Source: Mesorhizobium loti R88b (GTDB taxonomy: Bacteria; Pseudomonadota; Alphaproteobacteria; Rhizobiales; Rhizobiaceae). From it: a DNA stretch of 64,000 nucleotides. Below, piece after piece: positions 62,075 through 64,000 of the stretch (position 1 is the stretch's first letter; each line of letters opens with the position of its first letter). Made by a program: the position numbers and the translations under genes. Location of the stretch: positions 868,001-932,000 of the forward strand of contig NZ_CP033367.1 in the NCBI RefSeq assembly GCF_013170845.1. The letters are read 5' to 3'. The notes beneath the pieces are model-generated. The model was given only the letters and a program-made list of their open reading frames with translations. It ran no database searches and was not told the DNA's origin.

Positions 62075-62747
62075 AATGCGACACCGGCGACAGGCCGCGC
62101 ACGCGGTCGGTCAGGAGCGGCCGGAAGGAGGGCCGCGACTTCACCCGCGTGTACCATTCGCGCGCAGCAGGGTGTTCGCGCCAGTCAATCTCGCCGAGAT
62201 AGTCGAGCACCGACAGCGTCGCGGCGGCCGCGAGATCGGCGTAGGTGACCCTCGAGCCAGCCAGCCAGTGGCGGGTGCCGGCCAGCCAGTTGGTGTATTT
62301 CATGTGCTGGCGGATGTTGGCGCGCGCGGCACGGATGGCGCCCGAATCGGGCGAGCCGCCGCCCGCCGTCTCTGGCATGACCGGCTTCAGCACGCGCTCG
62401 CGCACCAGATGGCGGGTAACCTCGCTCTCGGCCTTGTTGAGATACCAGTCGATCAGCCGGCGGATTTCGGCGCGCTGCATCGGGTCTTCGGCGAACAGCC
62501 GCTTGTCGCGCTTTAAGACGCCGCGCGTTTCATCGAGATATTCGGAGATGACCGTTGCGCCGATGATCGGCACGTCGCCTTCGGCGAGCAGGATCGGCAG
62601 CGTGCCGGCCGGATTCAGCGCCAAAAACTCCTTGCGCCGCGTCCACGGCTTTTCCTCGATCAGCGCCAGTTCCTCGCCATACTCGCCAAAGGCAAGGCGG
62701 ACGAAGCGGCAGGTGGCGAACATGGGATGGTGGAAAAGCGTCAGCAT
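62055..62747 (-). CDS. Glutathione S-transferase family protein
   Basis: A 230-aa protein with a thioredoxin-fold N terminus ([64 protein letters not shown]) and a helical C-terminal domain ([26 protein letters not shown]). The substrate is unknown. Together with gshB it forms part of glutathione metabolism. Confidence 0.9.
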   Translation of the reverse strand: MLTLFHHPMFATCRFVRLAFGEYGEELALIEEKPWTRRKEFLALNPAGTLPILLAEGDVPIIGATVISEYLDETRGVLKRDKRLFAEDPMQRAEIRRLIDWYLNKAESEVTRHLVRERVLKPVMPETAGGGSPDSGAIRAARANIRQHMKYTNWLAGTRHWLAGSRVTYADLAAAATLSVLDYLGEIDWREHPAAREWYTRVKSRPSFRPLLTDRVRGLSPVSHYADLDF

Positions 62748-62908
62748 GGTTCCGCGATGATAAAGCGCACTGGCGAATCGCCGGGCGCACCGGTAAGTCT
62801 TGGCCGCCCGGTTAGCGGGCCGTCAGGGGTGTTGCGACCTATAGGGGCAGTTCAACGCCATGACAAGCAAGCCGTTCTGTTAGCCGTCACGCGAAGCCCG
62901 AGGTAGCC

Positions 62909-63715
62909 ATGGAAAGCCAGACCATCGTCGAAGCCCTGCTGCTCGGCCTGCTGGAGGGGCTGACCGAGTTCATTCCGGTGTCCTCGACCGGCCATATCCT
63001 GCTCGCCGGCCATTTCCTCGGCTTCCAGTCGACCGGCAAGGCCTTCGAGATCCTGATCCAGCTCGGCGCCATCCTGGCGATCCTCAGCGTCTATTTCCGC
63101 CGCCTGTGGCAGATGCTGCTCGACCTGCCGCATGACCGGCTGACGCGGCATTTCGTCATCGGCATCCTGATCGCCTTCCTGCCGGCGGCGATCATCGGCG
63201 CGCTGGCGCACGATTTCATCAAGACAGTGCTGTTCGAATCGCCAAGGCTGATCTGCATCATGCTGATCATCGGCGGTGTCATCCTGTTGGCGGTCGACCG
63301 CATGAACCTGAAGCCGGTTTATCGCGACGTCGAGCGCTTCCCGACCAGGCTTTACCTGCAGATCGGGCTTTTCCAGTGCCTGTCGCTGATCCCTGGCACG
63401 TCGCGCTCCGGCTCGACCATCGTCGGCGCCCTGCTCTTGGGCGTCGACAAGCGCGCGGCGGCGGAATTTTCGTTCTTCCTCGCCATCCCGACCATGGTCG
63501 GCGCCTTTGCCTTCGACCTGTTCAAGAACCGCAATGTGCTGACATCAGCCGATTTGCCGATCATCGCCATCGGCTTCGTCGCCGCCTTCATCACGGCGCT
63601 GGTCGTCGTGCGCTACCTGCTCGATTACGTCTCGCGCAACGGCTACTCGCTGTTCGGCTGGTGGCGACTGGTGGTGGGGATTGTTGGGCTGGTGGCGTTG
63701 ATGATTTGGGGATAA
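62909..63715 (+). CDS. uppP: Undecaprenyl-diphosphatase
   Basis: A 268-aa membrane enzyme that recycles undecaprenyl pyrophosphate in cell-wall synthesis. Catalytic motifs are [20 protein letters not shown] near residue 12-31 and [17 protein letters not shown] near residues 165-181. Eight hydrophobic helices. GAGG precedes the ATG by nine bases. Confidence 0.95.
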   Translation: MESQTIVEALLLGLLEGLTEFIPVSSTGHILLAGHFLGFQSTGKAFEILIQLGAILAILSVYFRRLWQMLLDLPHDRLTRHFVIGILIAFLPAAIIGALAHDFIKTVLFESPRLICIMLIIGGVILLAVDRMNLKPVYRDVERFPTRLYLQIGLFQCLSLIPGTSRSGSTIVGALLLGVDKRAAAEFSFFLAIPTMVGAFAFDLFKNRNVLTSADLPIIAIGFVAAFITALVVVRYLLDYVSRNGYSLFGWWRLVVGIVGLVALMIWG

Positions 63716-63759
63716 CCCTGCCAGTTGCAGGGGATCAACGAAACTGCATAATTCCACAT

Positions 63760-64000
63760 ATGACCACGTATGCTGATGTGGACGGAGTTATCGACGCTTG
63801 GGTCAGGGCGACGGACTCACCCTTTTTACCGAATGGGCAGGCAAGCCAGCGAGATTTTTTCATATTGGCGGCACTCGATCGTTCGAGTGCTTCCAAATTT
63901 CCATTGGCCTTCCAGACTCCGATGAGATTGCTGTGTCCGCACGAGCAATAGACACCTACGACGATTCCGAAATGGAAATGGATCGGACGTGGCAGGGGCC
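63760..64000 (+). pseudogene. Small gene with apparent frameshift, partial at right edge
   Basis: The ATG at 63760 opens MTTYADVDGVIDAWVRATDS, then the frame ends at a TAG at 63949. From about 63819 the next frame instead reads TLFTEWAGKPARFFHIGG, FECFQISIGLPDSDEI and AIDTYDDSEMEMDRTW, with much more protein-like composition, and stays open to the edge. One base appears to be missing near 63817. I do not recognise the family. This may be a true mutation or a sequencing error. Confidence 0.6.

Noticed and set aside
1..64000. CRISPR arrays, rRNA operons, symbiosis or conjugation genes
   Set aside because: I looked for regularly spaced repeats and for nod, nif, tra and vir-type proteins and saw none.

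Overview
The window reads as a chromosomal segment of a Mesorhizobium-like alphaproteobacterium (order Hyphomicrobiales). The inference rests on high GC, dense gene packing with many ATGA start/stop overlaps, malate synthase G, an efeUOB iron operon, a UBP-type zinc-finger protein beside a cNMP-sensing flavoprotein, and dispersed palindromic intergenic elements with a GGTTTT(C/G) core of the kind common in rhizobial genomes. No rRNA, CRISPR array or symbiosis gene was seen. One tRNA, tRNA-Leu(CAG), is present.

Layout. 1-5206: end of an SRPBCC protein, a GFA-type protein, an ATP-grasp protein, and a four-gene minus-strand sugar operon (SDR, dgoK, dgoA, SMP-30 lactonase) that fits a DeLey-Doudoroff route without its dehydratase. 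5362-12504: a GGDEF/EAL protein, a GT-C-like membrane protein, GT2+GtrA, gshB and a second GT2. 12820-22061: a comM/yifB gene cut in two by a 7.7-kb island. 22107-29762: DUF4267/TetR divergent pair, efeU-efeO-efeB-efeM, glcB. 30123-41265: a hyuA-type hydantoinase, a CDGSH protein, two paralogous Cys-rich secreted proteins, two large TPR regulators, and a PLP decarboxylase/cysteine-synthase-like operon. 41362-50825: small proteins, cytochrome b561, a cNMP-flavoprotein/UBP pair, and a CHASE2, secreted-partner, TctC-like, TctA-TctB-fusion run. 50830-53842: a methyltransferase and two ATP-grasp proteins. 53925-64000: housekeeping genes (tRNA-Leu, gpmA, dapB, ABC exporter, glk, mepA, queG, gst, uppP) and a frameshifted gene at the right edge.

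The most notable object is the island in comM. It enters immediately before the Walker A motif. Joining the two comM halves in frame restores HNLLMIGPPGSGKS, and joining the two island ends gives a near-palindrome (GGGTCCTATGTCCA ... TGGACAAAAGACCC), as expected for the attP of a large serine integrase. The island carries that integrase at its right end, a small serine resolvase, a ParB-domain protein heading a six-gene unit of unknown function, repeats near GCTAGTGG, and one divergent 414-aa cargo protein with a nucleoside-deoxyribosyltransferase/TIR-like C-terminal domain. That cargo gene is a candidate defence effector. All function calls are made by reading the sequence; no database search was possible.
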